Shown piece by piece: positions 62,001-64,000 of a stretch of 64,000 bases of DNA. The notes beneath the pieces are model-generated. The model ran no database searches. It was not told where the DNA came from and saw only the letters and a program-made list of their open reading frames with translations. Position 1 is the first letter of the stretch; every line of letters starts with the position of its first letter. This stretch comes from Ptiloglossa arizonensis (taxonomy: Eukaryota; Arthropoda; Insecta; Hymenoptera; Colletidae), in assembly GCF_051014685.1 (NCBI RefSeq), contig NW_027479039.1, positions 62,001 through 126,000 on the forward strand, in the 5' to 3' direction. The position numbers were made by a program, and so were the translations under genes.

Positions 62001-64000
62001 ACGGATTGACCTAACCCAAAAATTCCTATTACATCTGAAAGTAGAAACTCGCCCGATTACAACGGTATGTGTATTTTTTCCCTAGGACATTCTGGTTAAG
62101 CGGTTGGAGCAGCAGAAGTGCGACAAATTTGTTGTCTTCTCGATCATTTCTTAGCTTCAAACTCCCATATCTCGCGAACGGATTGACCTAACCAAAAAAT
62201 TCCTATTGCATCTGAAAGTATAAACTCGCCCGATTACAACGGTATGTGTATTTTTCCCTTAGGCCATTCTGGTTAAGCGTTTGGAGCAGCAGAATTGGGA
62301 AAAATTTTTTGCCTTCTCAACCATTTCTTGGCTTCAAACTCCCATATCTCGCGAATGGATTGACCTAACCCAAAAATTCCTATTGCGTCTGAAAGTAGAA
62401 ACTCGCCCGATTACAACGGTATGTGTATTTTTTCCCTAGGCCATTCTGATTAAGCGTTTGGAGCAGCAGAAGTGCGAAAAATTTGTTGTCTTCATAACCA
62501 CTTCTTAGCTTCAAACTCCCATATATCGCGAACGGGTTGACCTAACCCAAAAATTCCTATTGCATCTGAAAGTAGTAACTCGCCCGATTACAACGGTACG
62601 TGTATTTTTTCCCTAGGCCATTCTGGTTAAGCGTTTGGAGCAGCAGAATTGCGAAAAATGTTTTGCCTTCTCAACCATTTCTTGGCTTCAAACTCCCATA
62701 TCTCGCGAACGGATTGACCTAACCCAAAAATTCCTCTTGCGTCTGAAAGTAGAAACTCGCCCGATTACAACGGTATGTGTCTTTTTTCCCTAGGCCATTC
62801 TGATTAAGCGTTTGGAGCAGCAGAATTGCGAAAAATTTTTTGCCTTCCCAACCATTTCTTGTCTTCAAACTCCCATATCCTGCGAACGGATTGACCTAAC
62901 CCAAAAATTCCTATTGCATCCGAAAGTAGAAACTCGCCCGATTACAACGGTATGTGTATTTTTCCCTTAGCCCATTCTGGTTAAGCGTTTGGAGCAGCAG
63001 AATTGCGAAAAATTTTTTGCCTTCTCAACCATTTCTTGGCTTCAAACTCCCATATCTCGCGAATGGATTGACCTAACCCAAAAATTCCTGTTGCGTCTGA
63101 AAGTAGAAACTCGCCCGATTACAACGGTATGTGTATTTTTTCCCTAGGCCATTCTGATTAAGCGTTTGGAGCAGCAGAAGTGCGAAAAATTTGTTGTCTT
63201 CATAACCATTTCTTAGCTTCAAACTCCCATATCTCGCGAACGGATTGACCTAACCCAAAAATTCCTGTTGCATCTGAAAGTAGAAACTTGCCCGATTACA
63301 ACGGTATGTGTATTTTTTCCCTAGGCCATTCTGATTAAGCGTTTGGAGCAGCAGAATTGCGAAAAATTTGTTGTCTTCATAACCACTTCTTAGCTTCAAA
63401 CTCCCATATCTCGCGAACGGGTTGACCTAACCCAAAAATTCCTATTGCATCTGAAAGTAGAAACTCGCCCGATTACAACGGTACGTGTATTTTTCCCTAG
63501 GCCATTCTGGTTAAGCGTTTGGAGCAGCAGAAATGCGAAAAATGTATTGCCATCTCAACCATTTCTTAGTTTCAAACTCCCATATCTCGCGAACGGATTG
63601 ACATAACCCAAAAATTCCTGTTGCGTCTGAAAGTAGAAACTCGCCCGATTACAACGGTATGTGTATTTTTTCCCTAGGCCATTCTGATTAAGCGTTTGGA
63701 GCAGCAGAAGTGCGAAAAATTTGTTGTCTTCATAACCATTTCTTAGCTTCAAACTCCCATATCTCGCGAACGGATTGACCTAACCCAAAAATTCCTATTG
63801 CATCCGAAAGTAGAAACTCGCCCGATTACAGCGGTATGTGTATTTTTCCCTTAGGCCATTCTGGTTAAGCGTTTGGAGCAGCAGAATTGCGAAAAATTTT
63901 TTGCCTTCTCAACCATTTCTTGGCTTCAAACTCCCATATCTCGCGAATGGATTGACCTAACCCAAAAATTCCTATTGCGTCTGAAAGTAGAAACTCGCCC
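59051..64000 (+). repeat. Mixed monomers with a local ATATATCGCGAACGGG variant
   Basis: About 28 monomers, mostly of the CTTCATAACC, GGGAAAAATT, CCTCTTGC, ATTACATAG and GCGACAAATT families. A private variant combining CATAACCACTTC, CATATATCGCG and GAACGGGTTG occurs at 60,751, 61,459, 61,813 and 62,521, spaced 4, 2 and 4 monomers. A related copy near 63,385-63,425 keeps CACTTC and CGGGTTG but has the usual ATATCTCGCG. GTGTCTTTTTTCC and ATATCCTGCG monomers (about 62,775-62,885) resemble those at 39.9-41.3 kb. A one-base deletion (GTATTTTTCCCTAGG) lies at about 63,490. Confidence 0.8.

Larger units (their letters stand above)
1..64000 (+). repeat. 177-bp satellite DNA array filling the window
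   Basis: Every line of the window is a variant of one 177-bp monomer, always in the same orientation. The anchor CATATCTCG first occurs at 45 and last at 63,935. That is 63,890 bp, or 361 monomers of 177 bp minus 7 bp. The offset is explained by single-base deletions near 131, 4,205, 4,912, 15,117, 20,134, 35,237, 39,308 and 63,490 and one insertion near 35,344. Nothing non-satellite interrupts the array. Families differ from each other by several percent, while copies of the same higher-order unit are nearly identical. Long homogeneous arrays like this are typical of eukaryotic centromeric or pericentromeric heterochromatin; that location is inferred. No function is encoded as protein. Confidence 0.98.

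Noticed and set aside
39838..63752. Minus-strand 61-77 codon open frames in the right half
   Set aside because: They are the same satellite read on the other strand in families that lost minus-strand stops. The change of strand reflects family composition, not an inversion or a gene.
1..64000. CRISPR array
   Set aside because: There are no short repeats with unique spacers. The whole 177-bp unit is repeated and the 'spacer' parts are themselves conserved between copies.
1..64000. Telomere-like CCTAACCC in each monomer
   Set aside because: It occurs once per monomer within GACCTAACCCAAAA and is never tandem, so it is not a telomeric or interstitial telomere tract.
1..64000. TGACCT (nuclear-receptor-like half site) and other short factor sites
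   Set aside because: Six-base matches are expected by chance in a 177-bp unit and there is no supporting context.
1..64000. Insertion sequences, retroelements, tRNA or rRNA genes
   Set aside because: Every part of the window aligns to the 177-bp monomer. There is no room for an insertion, because the total length drift is 7 bp.

Overview
The whole 64 kb window is one uninterrupted tandem satellite-DNA array. A 177-bp monomer is repeated head to tail about 361.6 times. All copies are in one orientation, and the array runs off both ends of the window. I found no unique DNA, transposon, RNA gene, CRISPR array or credible protein-coding gene. The consensus monomer has stop codons in all six frames. 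The recurring 60-95 codon open stretches exist only because 177 is a multiple of three and some monomer variants have lost a stop codon.

The organism is almost certainly a eukaryote, and the setting is probably centromeric, pericentromeric or other heterochromatin. The species cannot be named from this sequence. CpG is not depleted: 8 CpG per consensus monomer against about 7.8 expected from C and G counts, at about 42% GC. This argues against heavy germline CpG methylation and fits many invertebrates better than vertebrates or most plants. That is an inference.

Monomers fall into about 15-20 recognisable families that differ by diagnostic substitutions. They recur in a partly conserved order, giving higher-order repeats (HORs) of many lengths. 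Layout, with approximate borders: 1-5,730 shuffled monomers, partly re-used at 19.4-21.9 kb; 5,737-8,214 tandem 7-mer x2; 8,215-9,570 mixed; 9,570-10,990 4-mer x2; 10,968-12,040 a 6-monomer block copied at 13,623-14,700; 12,251-18,860 a 19-mer, a 12-mer and a partial third unit; 18,861-21,520 re-used blocks; 21,520-28,570 a 21-mer and a 19-mer copy; 28,571-29,344 linking monomers; 29,345-31,560 6-mer x2; 31,385-32,530 a copy of 27.8-29.0 kb; 32,605-38,545 a 20-mer with a shortened second copy; 38,546-39,940 a transition zone; 39,943-42,010 6-mer x2; 42,120-46,330 5-mer x~5 nested in a 10-mer; 46,190-50,085 two copies whose spacing steps 13, 12, 11 monomers; 50,086-52,200 a 7-mer and a shorter copy; 52,490-56,530 12-mer x2; 57,150-59,050 a long-range copy of 46.4-48.4 kb; 59,051-64,000 mixed monomers with a local new variant.

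Two points deserve most attention. First, nearly every monomer carries a minus-strand motif that matches the CENP-B box at 8 of its 9 essential positions. Second, the array has two compositional domains that meet near 38.5-38.9 kb. Several monomer families occur only on the left and others only on the right. Duplications and deletions almost always involve whole numbers of monomers and leave in-register hybrid monomers, as expected from unequal exchange or gene conversion between misaligned copies.
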